From Rufibacter radiotolerans (GTDB taxonomy: Bacteria; Bacteroidota; Bacteroidia; Cytophagales; Hymenobacteraceae): a stretch of DNA of 64,000 nt. Of the stretch, positions 25,870 through 34,254 are shown piece by piece; position 1 is the stretch's first letter, and each line of letters starts with the position of its first letter. The stretch lies in contig NZ_CP010777.1 of NCBI RefSeq assembly GCF_001078055.1, positions 3,687,001-3,751,000 on the forward strand, read 5' to 3'. The notes under the pieces were generated by a model, which searched no databases, was not told the DNA's origin, and saw only the letters and a program-made list of their open reading frames with translations. The translations under genes and the position numbers were made by a program.

Positions 25870-27273
25870 TTAGCTCAGCCCAAAGCCTACCCGGTACTGG
25901 CGGCCCAGGTATTGGTTGGCCTCTGGCAGGTTGGTGAATTTCATGGCGGCCGCGTCCCAGAGGAGTTTCTTGCCCGGGAAACGGGTGGCAATCACGCCCA
26001 GCAACATGGTCTCGGTTAACGGCCCCGAGTAGTCAAAGCTGGAGGAGGGCTGGCGTTTGCCGTCTTTGCAGCAATTTACCCAATCCATCTCATGGGTGGT
26101 CTCAATTCTGGGGATGGTGGGCGTGGGCGGGGCATAGCCCTGCATGCGGGAAACAGGGATCAGGCGGGGTTTGGCGCCATAGGTGTTGTGTACCAGCTTG
26201 CCTTTGTCGCCTAGGTAAAGCACCCCGCCGCCGCGGTCGCCCAGTGGTTCTTCATCGGTCATTTCCTCTGGCCGGGCGGGGGCAATGCCGCCGTCTGACC
26301 AGATCAGTTGCACCGGTCCGCGGTTGCCTTTGGCGGCAAACTCAAAGGTGACCTGGCTAGCCAAGGGGTAACTGACCATGGGCTCTTCTTTGGTACCTCC
26401 CCAGGGGGTACAGGACGCCTGCACGCTCACGGGCGCGCCCAGTTCCAGGGCCCAGTTGGGGTGATCCAACAGGTGAGCACCCATATCGCCAAGCGCACCC
26501 ACCCCATAATCGGCCCAGCCACGCCACTTGAACGGGTGGTAGGCCGGATTATATGGTCTTAGCGGAGCGGGGCCAATGAACAGATCCCAGTCCAGGGTAG
26601 GCGGCATGCCGAAGGTTTGGGTGGTGCGGGGCATGCCCTGGGGCCAGATAGGGCGGTTGGTCCAGGCATGAACGGTAGAAACCTGGCCTATGTCGCCGTT
26701 CCGGATCATCTCCACGGCCTGCATGCCCTCGGGGTTGGAGTGGCCCTGATTACCCATCTGGGTGATCATCCTTGCCTTTTTGGCGGCAGCCGTTAGAAGG
26801 CGGGCCTCCTCCACCGTGTAGGTGAGCGGTTTTTCCACGTACAGGTGTTTCTTGCGCCGGAGCGCCTCCAGGGCAATGATGGCGTGCGAATGGTCTGGGG
26901 TGGCGATCATGACCGCATCAATATCACGGCCCATTTTGTCCAGCATGACGCGGTAATCCTTGAAGGTTTTGGCGTTGGGGTATTCGGCAAAGGTTTTGGC
27001 GGCAAAGCCGAAGTCCACATCGCAGAGCGCCACAATGTTCTGCGTGGCCATGTTCCTGAGCACGCTGGCGCCGCGCCCGCCCACGCCAATGCCGGCAATG
27101 TTGAGTTTATCGCTGGGCGCCACAAAGCCGGGGCCGCCCAACACGTGCCGGGGGAAGAAGTAAAAGCTGGCCACTGCCAGGCCGGCGCCTTTTACAAACG
27201 TGCGCCGGCTAATGCCGTTAGAGGTCTCCTTTAGGGGTTCTTTTTCTGGAGAGGCTTGGGGTTCCGTTGACAT
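25870..27273 (-). CDS. Tat-exported Gfo/Idh/MocA oxidoreductase
   Basis: 467-residue oxidoreductase with a twin-arginine leader GISRRTFVKGAGLAVASFYF preceded by a 20-residue charged extension. The Rossmann motif is GIGVGGRGASVLRNM, the EKP motif is in YVEKPLTYTVEEA, and the Asp-His pair is in GALGDMGAHLLDHP. Such exported members, which carry a tightly bound cofactor, are common in Bacteroidota sugar loci and act on glycosides in the periplasm. Its partner role with GMC and DUF1080 proteins is inferred from location. It converges on the DUF187 gene. Confidence 0.88.
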   Translation of the reverse strand: MSTEPQASPEKEPLKETSNGISRRTFVKGAGLAVASFYFFPRHVLGGPGFVAPSDKLNIAGIGVGGRGASVLRNMATQNIVALCDVDFGFAAKTFAEYPNAKTFKDYRVMLDKMGRDIDAVMIATPDHSHAIIALEALRRKKHLYVEKPLTYTVEEARLLTAAAKKARMITQMGNQGHSNPEGMQAVEMIRNGDIGQVSTVHAWTNRPIWPQGMPRTTQTFGMPPTLDWDLFIGPAPLRPYNPAYHPFKWRGWADYGVGALGDMGAHLLDHPNWALELGAPVSVQASCTPWGGTKEEPMVSYPLASQVTFEFAAKGNRGPVQLIWSDGGIAPARPEEMTDEEPLGDRGGGVLYLGDKGKLVHNTYGAKPRLIPVSRMQGYAPPTPTIPRIETTHEMDWVNCCKDGKRQPSSSFDYSGPLTETMLLGVIATRFPGKKLLWDAAAMKFTNLPEANQYLGRQYRVGFGLS

Positions 27274-27554
27274 AAGGTTGAGGTTGAAAGGTGAGCGACC
27301 AAAACAAAAGTGCAGATATTGCTAGCAAATAACCTCCACCCTACTCCTGCTCCTCCTACCTTCGCCGCTCCAGGCAAACGCACAGGTGAGGAGATTGCCT
27401 TCGCCGTTAATACCTCGCTCCGGAGTGGTGGTCTTTGCCGATTTTAAGGTAATTTTTTTTGTCGCCCTGCCCAAGTGGCGGCAAAAAATTTACAGCATCT
27501 GGCACAAAAGTTACAGCATGCCTTTCAAGGTGAGCCCCTGAAGAGGCCATGCCC
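27274..27554. other. Intergenic region without recognised gene
   Basis: Between the Gfo/Idh/MocA start and palindrome copy 7. It should contain the oxidoreductase promoter on the minus strand. No convincing boxes or other elements were seen. Confidence 0.35.
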
Positions 27555-27590
27555 GTTTTAAGCCTGTTTTCAAGAAAACAGCCCCGAAAC
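27555..27590. repeat. Intergenic palindrome, copy 7
   Basis: GTTTTAAGCCTGTTTTC, then GAAAACAGCCCCGAAAC. The outer pairs are partly lost. Just downstream of the small membrane protein gene. Confidence 0.65.
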
Positions 27591-27612
27591 AGAAACTGGT
27601 TAACCCCCACTC

Positions 27613-28008
27613 TCAGGCAGCTTTCGTTTTCAACGGGTGCCGGAACGTGATCAACCCAAAAAGCACCGCGAAGATCCCGTACAGCCCCAACAGCACCCAC
27701 ACGGCATCCCCTGTTTGCGGTACTGTCTGCGCCCCTTTCAGCAAGGCCATGGCTCCAATAAAGAAGTGCGCAAAGTTGCCCATGGCCAGTGGACGTGCGT
27801 AAATGCCGCCTATTAAAATGCCTTTCGCCATCCAGTTGAGCATGGCAAAACCCAGGTACAATGCCCCTAGTAACTGCCCCAGCAAAGCGGTACTACCACT
27901 GGGCTCAACGCCTAAAAACCTAAGGGCCTCCAGGGGAAGAAAAGAAAACACCAGACCTATCAGCCCCATCAGGCAGGCACTGGCCAGCATCACTAGTTTT
28001 GTGTTCAT
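27613..28008 (-). CDS. Small four-helix membrane protein, function unknown
   Basis: 131-residue protein with about four hydrophobic segments (LVMLASACLMGLIGLVFSF, GALYLGFAMLNWMAKGI, MGNFAHFFIGAMALL, VWVLLGLYGIFAVLFGL). Start at 28008 (MNTKLVMLAS) is preferred to the longer frame from 28050, whose extra residues lack a signal or family match. It resembles small uncharacterised membrane proteins of Bacteroidota. No motif suggests a role. It stands alone on its strand with palindrome copy 7 behind it. Confidence 0.65.
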   Translation of the reverse strand: MNTKLVMLASACLMGLIGLVFSFLPLEALRFLGVEPSGSTALLGQLLGALYLGFAMLNWMAKGILIGGIYARPLAMGNFAHFFIGAMALLKGAQTVPQTGDAVWVLLGLYGIFAVLFGLITFRHPLKTKAA

Positions 28009-28061
28009 AAGGTGGGTTAGAGGAAAAAGACAAGGGCCAAAACTACACAATTAACCGAGGC

Positions 28062-28106
28062 TTAAAAAAGCAGTGCCCGGCAGGATCTGGGTCCTGCCGG
28101 GCACTG
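28062..28106 (-). terminator. Terminator downstream of the PHGQPGH lipoprotein
   Basis: Perfect 15-base arms CAGTGCCCGGCAGGA and complement around a 6-base loop, followed on the minus strand by CTTTTTTAAG. Confidence 0.8.
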
Positions 28107-28119
28107 CCGGGTGTACTCT

Positions 28120-28155
28120 GTTTTGGGCCCGTTTTTCAGAAAACAGGCCCAAAAC
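28120..28155. repeat. Intergenic palindrome, copy 8
   Basis: GTTTTGGGCCCGTTTT, loop TCAG, AAAACAGGCCCAAAAC. One mismatch in the inner arm. Downstream of the lipoprotein gene and next to a second terminator. Confidence 0.75.
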
Positions 28156-28193
28156 GCCTTAAAAAGAAAATGCAGAGACTGCCTGCGTTCTGG

Positions 28194-28625
28194 TTATTTA
28201 CTTAATGGGGCACCTACCGGAACAGCGCAATCATGCCCGGGCTGGCCATGCGGCGGGTTCAGACCCTTAGCCGTGGAGATGGGTGGGGCCGACGGCAAAA
28301 CCGGGGCTTGCGGCACCGCTGATGGCGTACCGGAGGTGATGACAGGGACCGTAGCCGGCGCCGAATTCAGGGGCGCCCCCACCTGAATATCGCAGCGGTG
28401 GCCCGGCTGGCCGTGCGGCGGGTTCAGGCCCGCGGTAGCGCCAGACGCGGCCGGTTGCGCGGGTCTCTCCCAGGGCTGGGCCTGCGGGGTGCCCGGGGTT
28501 GCCGTAGCGCCCGGCTGGGAAACGCCCTGCGGCGCGGTAGTATTAGACTTATTGTCTCTTGGCCCGGAGCAACCGGCCAGCGAGAAGAGGGAAACAGCTA
28601 GTACTAAAAGGGTATTCTTCATCAT
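28194..28625 (-). CDS. Pro-rich lipoprotein with two PHGQPGH-C motifs
   Basis: 143-residue lipoprotein. Start at 28625 (or 28622) gives MMKNTLLVLAVSLFSLAGC with the lipidated Cys near 20; the frame upstream to 28787 is not supported. The mature part is rich in Pro, Ala and Thr and holds two copies of GLNPPHGQPGHxC followed by VGAPL, one in the middle and one at the C-terminus. The conserved His and Cys residues suggest metal or haem binding, but this is only inference. Similar single motifs appear at the ends of other Bacteroidota proteins. Followed by a strong terminator. Confidence 0.7.
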   Translation of the reverse strand: MMKNTLLVLAVSLFSLAGCSGPRDNKSNTTAPQGVSQPGATATPGTPQAQPWERPAQPAASGATAGLNPPHGQPGHRCDIQVGAPLNSAPATVPVITSGTPSAVPQAPVLPSAPPISTAKGLNPPHGQPGHDCAVPVGAPLSK

Positions 28626-28827
28626 GATGTTATGGCGTAAAGACAGGAAGTGGGTTTGCGGGGCTTCCGTTGGTGAAGATAAGAGAAACAGTTGGAAGTG
28701 CCACTTCCGTTCCCTGCCATGCCTCATGATTTCTCTTTCTGACTGGCTGCCGTCTCTGCTAAAGGGTTCTAGTGCCAGGCGTTGCATAACGGTTAGCGGA
28801 AGGTCTTTTCACTCACCGGCACAAAGC

Positions 28828-29496
28828 TTAATTGAGCATTGGCTTCTGCGGAAATTTGGAGATCTTAGATTTAGACGCGAAGACCAACATCAGAATCATG
28901 ACGCCAATGCAGATGATGAGCACCAGCTCAAACTGGGTTAAAATGGTGGAACCGGCCACAATCTGCTTTGACTGCTCGCTTAAGCGCTTCCCTTCGGCCA
29001 CTTGTATATGTGACAACTGGTTAAGGTGCCCAGAGGCCAGGGTGTATTGGGCATCCATTTGCCGCTGTCCGCCAGGTGTCTCCTGCCCTGCGGCTGCCTT
29101 GGTCAGGAAACCGGTTTCCAGGGCCTGAATGGCGGCCATATTCTGCTTTAAGGCGCTAAAGTGCCGGGACTCGTCTTGGGTAAGCTGGGTTTTTTCATAG
29201 TCCTGGAGCAAGGTGGAAATAGCCGCGTTGCTGGAGGTTAACTTGTCCTGCAGCAGGGCATAATCCTTTACCTGGTAGTAATTGTCTACCGTCATCTTTT
29301 TCTGGTACAAGTGCCCAGACAGCTGGAAGATATAGCTTTCCACCAGCAACCGGTCTTCATACACCGCCGCAAAAGAGGTACCTAACTGGCGCACGTACTT
29401 GCTGTCCAGCATATTTTTAGCCAACACCAACACCAGCACCAAGGCAAGCAGCATAGCGGCTTTTCCTTTCTGTTTGACACTATAAGCCCATTTCAT
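28828..29496 (-). CDS. Four-helix-bundle chemoreceptor-like sensor without output domain
   Basis: 222-residue membrane protein. An N-terminal membrane helix (AAMLLALVLVLVLAKNML) and a C-terminal one (FELVLIICIGVMILMLVFA) enclose a helical periplasmic region of about 165 residues that resembles the 4HB_MCP ligand-binding domain. The methyl-accepting signalling domain that usually follows is missing: only about 15 residues come after the second helix. It may signal through a partner or be a stand-alone sensor. No chemotaxis genes are nearby. Confidence 0.65.
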   Translation of the reverse strand: MKWAYSVKQKGKAAMLLALVLVLVLAKNMLDSKYVRQLGTSFAAVYEDRLLVESYIFQLSGHLYQKKMTVDNYYQVKDYALLQDKLTSSNAAISTLLQDYEKTQLTQDESRHFSALKQNMAAIQALETGFLTKAAAGQETPGGQRQMDAQYTLASGHLNQLSHIQVAEGKRLSEQSKQIVAGSTILTQFELVLIICIGVMILMLVFASKSKISKFPQKPMLN

Positions 29497-29822
29497 CTTG
29501 CCTGTAGTTTAAATGGATAATAGGTCCGCCCCTAACGTTGGCACTATTTGTAAGGCTTGATGGAGGCAGCCCTGCTATGAAGATACAACATTTTGCGGCT
29601 AAAAACCAGCCTTTTACGCTCTACCTCCGCATCTTCATGGGCTTGTTCCAGCACTGCAGCCTTACGCGTCCAGAGCTTTCCCTGGCCATGGCCGGCAGCT
29701 TCTTTCTTGGTGGTCAACCAGAAAAGGGACTTGGCAGTATACCACCCATCTGGTGTAAATGAACGTTGCCCCGGCGCCCTTTTACAATACCCTCAAGGAA
29801 TGTTACTTTTACCTACCTTCTT
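29497..29822. other. Intergenic region between divergent genes
   Basis: About 325 bases upstream of the chromate transporter. A minus-strand frame of about 90 codons lacks a usable start and family match. Promoters for both flanking genes should be here but are not recognisable. Confidence 0.3.
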
Positions 29823-31196
29823 ATGACACAATCTCCGCCGGAAACTCCACCAGAAAAAGCCGCTAACGGGCCGCTTCCCCCAGAAAAGCCCTCGTTCAAA
29901 GAGGCATTCCTTTTCTGGCTGAAGCTGGGGTTTATCTCCTTTGGCGGGCCGGCCGGGCAGATTGGCATCATGCACCATTTTCTGGTAGACCAGAAACGCT
30001 GGGTCTCAGACTCCAGGTTTCTGCATGCGCTCAACTACTGCATGCTGCTGCCGGGGCCCGAGGCCCAGCAACTGGCCACCTACCTGGGCTGGCTTATGCA
30101 CGGGGTAAAGGGCGGCCTGGTGGCGGGCATCCTGTTTGTCTTGCCATCGGTGTTTCTGCTGCTGGGGCTGAGCATGGTCTATGTCTCTTTCGGGCAGATC
30201 CCGTGGGTGTCGGCGCTGTTCTATGGGCTGAAGCCTGCGGTGGTGGCCATTGTGGTGCTGGCCCTGCTCAAGATTGCCGGTAAGTCTTTAAAGAGCTGGT
30301 TCCATTATACCATAGCCGCGGCCAGCTTTGTGGCCATCTTCTTTTTGCAGGTGCCTTTCCCACTCATCATTCTGGTCACGCTGGCCCTGGCCTTTGCCTT
30401 GCAGAAACTGCACCCGTCCTTTTTGGAAGAAAAAGCAGGCGACACCACGGCCCACGCCAATGAAGAGGCCTATTACCTTAATGCCCATAGCGTGGTGGTA
30501 GGCGCAGGGTTCAACCTGGTGCGCAGCGCTACGCGGGCTTTGGTCACCCTGGTGCTGTGGGCACTCCCACTGGTGCTGTTCTATTTCCTTACCCGCCAGT
30601 TCAGCTTTTGGAGCACCTTAATTACCTTCTTCACCAAGGCCGCCCTCATCACCTTTGGCGGCGCCTATGCCGTGTTGCCGTACGTGGCACAGGTGACGGT
30701 AGAGAAACTGGGCTGGCTTTCCAAATATGAGATGATTGACGGGCTGGCGCTGGGCGAGACCACGCCGGGCCCCCTCATTATGGTGCTGGCCTTTGTAGGG
30801 TTTATGGCGGGTTTCCACCAATACGGGGGCTCCCTGGCCATGGGCGCGCTGGGCCTTTTCACTACTACCTTTTACACCTTCCTGCCCTGCTTTTTCTTTA
30901 TTCTGGCTGGCGCGCCCATCATTGAGAAGACCCGCGACAACGGCACCGTGAAAGCAGTGTTAGGCGTGGTGACAGCCGCCGTGGTGGGGGTGATTCTTAA
31001 CCTGACGGTGTACTTCGGGAAGGCGGTTTTATTTCCTGAGCAAGTGTCTCTAGCCGGCCTGGAGGTGTTCAGCCTGGTCTGGATTATTATCTCCTTTGTG
31101 GCCATGTACCGGTTCAAGATTGGCATGATCCCCTGGATTGCCGTCAGCGCCCTGGCAGGCCTGGGATATTACCTGGCCATGGGTGGTGTCTCCTGA
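29823..31196 (+). CDS. chrA: Chromate transporter family protein (ChrA-like)
   Basis: 457-residue inner-membrane protein of the CHR family, the long two-domain form. Start at 29823 (MTQSPPETPPEK); upstream residues in the frame from 29766 are not family-like. Domain 1 has GFISFGGPAGQIGIMHH and LPGPEAQQLATYLGW; domain 2 repeats these as TFGGAYAVLPYVAQ and GETTPGPLIMVLAFVGF. Known members export chromate, but many have other anions as substrates. It converges on the SDR gene with palindrome copy 9 between. Confidence 0.88.
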   Translation: MTQSPPETPPEKAANGPLPPEKPSFKEAFLFWLKLGFISFGGPAGQIGIMHHFLVDQKRWVSDSRFLHALNYCMLLPGPEAQQLATYLGWLMHGVKGGLVAGILFVLPSVFLLLGLSMVYVSFGQIPWVSALFYGLKPAVVAIVVLALLKIAGKSLKSWFHYTIAAASFVAIFFLQVPFPLIILVTLALAFALQKLHPSFLEEKAGDTTAHANEEAYYLNAHSVVVGAGFNLVRSATRALVTLVLWALPLVLFYFLTRQFSFWSTLITFFTKAALITFGGAYAVLPYVAQVTVEKLGWLSKYEMIDGLALGETTPGPLIMVLAFVGFMAGFHQYGGSLAMGALGLFTTTFYTFLPCFFFILAGAPIIEKTRDNGTVKAVLGVVTAAVVGVILNLTVYFGKAVLFPEQVSLAGLEVFSLVWIIISFVAMYRFKIGMIPWIAVSALAGLGYYLAMGGVS

Positions 31197-31221
31197 GCGG
31201 AATTCCTGCACTATTAAATTT

Positions 31222-31261
31222 CTGTTTCGGGCCTGTTTTTTTGAAAACAGGCCCGAAACAG
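31222..31261. repeat. Intergenic palindrome, copy 9 (perfect 18-base arms)
   Basis: CTGTTTCGGGCCTGTTTT, loop TTTG, perfect complement. Here G replaces T-A pairing in both arms (TCGGG/CCCGA), a paired change relative to copy 5. Between convergent genes. Confidence 0.82.
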
Positions 31262-31263
31262 GT

Positions 31264-32007
31264 TTAGCTCAACCGGGCATTCATCTGGGCAGAGAAGGCG
31301 TCGTTCTCCGCGCGAGAGGCGTTTCTTCTTTCCTCTGAACTGCCAAACCCTACTTCCAACTCCCCCTGGTCTACGCGCTCCATTACAGAATTTGTAAACT
31401 CGTTCAAATCGGCACCGAAGGTATGTAGGCCAGCCCCACCCAGGTCTGTGTTGACGGCAGGCGGTACAATCTCCACTACCTCTACATTGGTCTTAGCCAG
31501 CAAGTACCGCAACGACATGGTATAGGAATGCAGGGCGGCTTTGGTGGCACAATAGATAGGCGCGAAGGCGGCCGGGGTAAAGGCCAGGCCCGAGGTTACA
31601 TTCACAATGGCCGCCGTAGGCTGCTCCTTCAGGTGCGGAATAAACAGGTGACACAGGTGGATAGGCGCCCCCAGGTTAATGGTTATTTCCTGCTGCGTTT
31701 CGCGCCAGTCTTCCTGCTGCGCCACAGGGTTGATGCGGCGCTGAATGCCGGCATTGTTGACCAGCACGTTGAGCTGAGGAAAGGTAGTAGTTGCCCACTC
31801 CAGCAAGGCCACGCGGTCTGCCTCCACGGCCACGTCACACACCCGGGTGTGCAGCGCAGGATGCTTCTGTTGGGCTTCCTGCAGTTTGTCCTGGCGGCGG
31901 CCGCAGATAATGACGGTACTGCCGGCCTGTAAAAAGCGTTCGGCCATGGCCAGGCCAATGCCCGAGGCGCCCCCGGTCACCAACACGGTATTTCCAGCTA
32001 ATTTCAT
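31264..32007 (-). CDS. Short-chain dehydrogenase/reductase (DltE-like)
   Basis: 247-residue cytoplasmic SDR. NAD(P)-binding TGGASGIG at residues 11-18, NNAG near 86, and active-site Tyr-Lys in YCATKAAL near 151-155 with Ser at about 139 (NVTSGLAF). The sequence MKLAGNTVLVTGGASGIG resembles the DltE-like subgroup of Bacteria, whose physiological substrate is generally unknown. It stands alone between palindrome copies 9 and 10, suggesting a monocistronic unit. Confidence 0.86.
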   Translation of the reverse strand: MKLAGNTVLVTGGASGIGLAMAERFLQAGSTVIICGRRQDKLQEAQQKHPALHTRVCDVAVEADRVALLEWATTTFPQLNVLVNNAGIQRRINPVAQQEDWRETQQEITINLGAPIHLCHLFIPHLKEQPTAAIVNVTSGLAFTPAAFAPIYCATKAALHSYTMSLRYLLAKTNVEVVEIVPPAVNTDLGGAGLHTFGADLNEFTNSVMERVDQGELEVGFGSSEERRNASRAENDAFSAQMNARLS

Positions 32008-32103
32008 AGTTTTTGTGTAGAGGTAAAAGGAAAGATTGGTAAGGTTTACTGGCCCGCGCCTAAAGAGGTTCGCTTACCCTGAAAACCTGGGGCTGACGCC
32101 AGC

Positions 32104-32143
32104 CTGTTTCCAGCCCATTTTCCCAAAAACACCCCCAAAACAG
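32104..32143. repeat. Intergenic palindrome, copy 10 (degenerate)
   Basis: CTGTTTCCAGCCCATTTT, loop CCCA, AAAACACCCCCAAAACAG. Outer and inner pairs remain but the middle is eroded. Downstream of TerC. Confidence 0.5.
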
Positions 32144-32149
32144 AAAAAC

Positions 32150-32187
32150 AAAAGGGCGGAAACCGTTTGCACCGTCTCCGCCCTTTG
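32150..32187 (-). terminator. Terminator of the terC-like gene
   Basis: Arms AAAGGGCGGA and TCCGCCCTTT around a 16-base loop, followed on the minus strand by TTTTGTTTTT. Starts about 20 bases after the TerC stop. Confidence 0.75.
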
Positions 32188-32207
32188 CCTGCCACCTATG
32201 CAGTTTC

Positions 32208-32999
32208 TTACATTAGGGTGTCTGGGTTGTTATCGTTGTCCAGGATCTCGTTCTGGCGCAAGTGCACCGGCACGGTTTTCTTCCTGAGCCTCATGTTCAG
32301 CATCTCCACTACCAGGGAGAAGAACATGGCAAAGTAGATGTAGCCCTTAGGGATGTGGGCGTGCATGGCCTCCACCATGAGCATCACCCCAATCAAAATC
32401 AGGAAGGAAAGGGCCAGCATTTTCACGGTAGGGTGGTTGTTCACAAACTCGCTCACGTACTTGGCAAAGGCCAGCATAATGCCCATGGAGATGATCACGG
32501 CTATGATCATCACGCTCACGTGGTCCACCAGGCCCACCGCGGTTAAGATGGAGTCAAAGGAGAAAACAATGTCTACCAGCACAATCTGCACCAAGATCTT
32601 GCCCATGGAAGCGGTACCGCCGGTAGCGGTGGCACCTTCCTCCTCGCCTTCCAGCTTGTTGTGAATCTCGGTGGTACTCTTGGCCAGCAGGAACAAGCCC
32701 CCACCAAACAAGATGATATCGCGCCAGGAGACATCAAACGGCTCATCTAGCCAGAACAGGTTCCAGGTGACCAGGGGCTGGTTGGCGTTGACAATGTAGC
32801 TGATGAAAGAGAGCAGTATGATCCGGAAAACCAGGGCCAGCATAAGGCCTATGGTACGGCCGCGGGCCTGCTGGGCCTTGGGCAGCCGGGCCACCACAAT
32901 GGAGATGAAAACAATATTGTCAATCCCCAGCACTACCTCCATAAAGGTAAGGGTGAGAAGACTTAGCCAGACATCGGGGCTGGAGAATAATTCAATCAT
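32208..32999 (-). CDS. TerC family integral membrane protein
   Basis: 263-residue membrane protein with about seven helices. Conserved acidic residues lie within helices: MEVVLGIDNIVFISIV near residue 21 and VDIVFSFDSILTAVGL near 140, the family's probable metal-binding sites. TerC/Alx proteins are linked to manganese efflux, tellurium resistance and metal loading of exported proteins. Length and topology fit YceF/YkoY-type members. No ter genes are nearby. The C-terminal cytoplasmic tail (RKKTVPVHLRQNEIL) is short. Confidence 0.88.
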   Translation of the reverse strand: MIELFSSPDVWLSLLTLTFMEVVLGIDNIVFISIVVARLPKAQQARGRTIGLMLALVFRIILLSFISYIVNANQPLVTWNLFWLDEPFDVSWRDIILFGGGLFLLAKSTTEIHNKLEGEEEGATATGGTASMGKILVQIVLVDIVFSFDSILTAVGLVDHVSVMIIAVIISMGIMLAFAKYVSEFVNNHPTVKMLALSFLILIGVMLMVEAMHAHIPKGYIYFAMFFSLVVEMLNMRLRKKTVPVHLRQNEILDNDNNPDTLM

Positions 33000-33126
33000 A
33001 GATATAAGCTGAAGAGGGAAAAGAAGGATACGGGCCGCAAGTTAGCAGAATTTACCGCAGGCAACAGAAGGGGGCGGCTAAGAAACCTCCCGCACTCCCT
33101 ATCTACTGGTATACCAGCTAACCGCC

Positions 33127-33618
33127 TTATGACTTCATGTTCACAAACTGCAGCGGAATGCCCAGCTCGGCGCGGCGCAGCATGGCCATCACCTCTTGCA
33201 GGTCATCAATCTTCTTGGCGGTTACGCGCACCTGGTCATCCATGATGGCGGGCGTCACCTTCAGCTTGCTGTCTTTGATGAGCTTTACAATCTTCTTGGC
33301 GTCTTCCTTGTCAATGCCGGCGCGCACTTTCACGTCTTTCTTGATCATGGCGCCGCTGGGCACATGCTCATTGGTGAAGTCAAGGGCGGTGGCGTCAATC
33401 TGCTGCTTTACAATCTTGCTCAGGATAATGTCTTCAATCTGGCGAAGGCGCATGTCGTTCTCGGTGACTAGGTGCACCACGTTGGTTTTCTTGTCCAGCT
33501 CCACGCTGCCTTTGGTATCCTTGAAGTCAAAGCGGGTCTGAATTTCTTTTTTTACGGTGTTGATGGCATTTTCCAGGGTCTGCGGATCAACTTTGCTCAC
33601 AATATCAAATGATGGCAT
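33127..33618 (-). CDS. yajQ: YajQ family nucleotide-binding protein
   Basis: 163-residue cytoplasmic protein that matches the YajQ family over its full length: MPSFDIVSKVDPQTLENAIN at the N-terminus, TRFDFKDTKGSVELD, and the C-terminal AELGIPLQFVNMKS. Family members bind nucleotides, and cyclic di-GMP binding was shown for some. Two ferredoxin-like halves are expected. It is monocistronic, with a divergent acetyltransferase gene starting about 110 bases away. Confidence 0.93.
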   Translation of the reverse strand: MPSFDIVSKVDPQTLENAINTVKKEIQTRFDFKDTKGSVELDKKTNVVHLVTENDMRLRQIEDIILSKIVKQQIDATALDFTNEHVPSGAMIKKDVKVRAGIDKEDAKKIVKLIKDSKLKVTPAIMDDQVRVTAKKIDDLQEVMAMLRRAELGIPLQFVNMKS

Positions 33619-33728
33619 AACAGGATTTTAGATAGAAAATTTATTTAAATACGCACTTCTTTTACACGAAGCCGATCAAAGTTACTAGTTTAGCGGGATT
33701 TTACGGAAAAGAGCTTAAAAACGCAGTT

Positions 33729-34166
33729 ATGCAAATTATTCAGCCCTCTACCTTCCACGAGTTTGAACAGTATTACCGTTTACGCTATGAAATGTTACGC
33801 AAGCCCTGGCACCAGCCGCTGGGCAGCGAACGCATGGAAGATGATGACACCGCAGTACATTTAATGGCCATCAATGATGATTCAGGAGAGATCATGGGTG
33901 GCTGCCGCGTACACATGGAAACCGACACTGAGGCGCAGCTGCGCTTTCTGGCGGTAAGTGCCCAGTACCAGAACAAACAGGTAGGCCGCCGCCTGCTGCA
34001 GGCCGTGGAAGAGGAGGCCCGCAAGATGGGCGCCAAGGAACTGATCGTGCAGGCCCGCGAGTACGCCAAGAACTTCTACAAGCGTAACGGCTTCATAGAG
34101 GAACACCCTACCCACCTGCTGTTTGGCGAGGTGCAGCATTACCAGATGCGCAAACCCCTTTACTAA
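33729..34166 (+). CDS. GNAT family N-acetyltransferase
   Basis: 145-residue acetyltransferase. The acetyl-CoA site is in LAVSAQYQNKQVGRRLLQAV (the Q/RxxGxG/A-type turn near residues 85-91), followed by AKNFYKRNGFIEE near the C-terminus, the usual beta-bulge and final helix. The N-terminus, FEQYYRLRYEMLRKPW, resembles the group of small Bacteroidota acetyltransferases that share an RYEVLRKPW-type motif. The acceptor is unknown. It is divergent from yajQ and followed by a lipocalin gene in the same direction (88-base gap). Confidence 0.87.
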   Translation: MQIIQPSTFHEFEQYYRLRYEMLRKPWHQPLGSERMEDDDTAVHLMAINDDSGEIMGGCRVHMETDTEAQLRFLAVSAQYQNKQVGRRLLQAVEEEARKMGAKELIVQAREYAKNFYKRNGFIEEHPTHLLFGEVQHYQMRKPLY

Positions 34167-34254
34167 ATGCCCCCGTATACCCGGTTACCGTTCCAGGTAG
34201 CCGGTGGTCGGCTGATGGCCTCCTGCCCCGGGCGGGTTCACGCCTTTAGCCACC

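Noticed and set aside
29538..29826. Overlapping short frames upstream of the chromate transporter, on both strands
   Set aside because: Plus-strand frames overlap each other and resemble nothing. A minus-strand frame reads protein-like (KEAAGHGQGKLWTRKAAVLE) but has no usable start codon and no family match.
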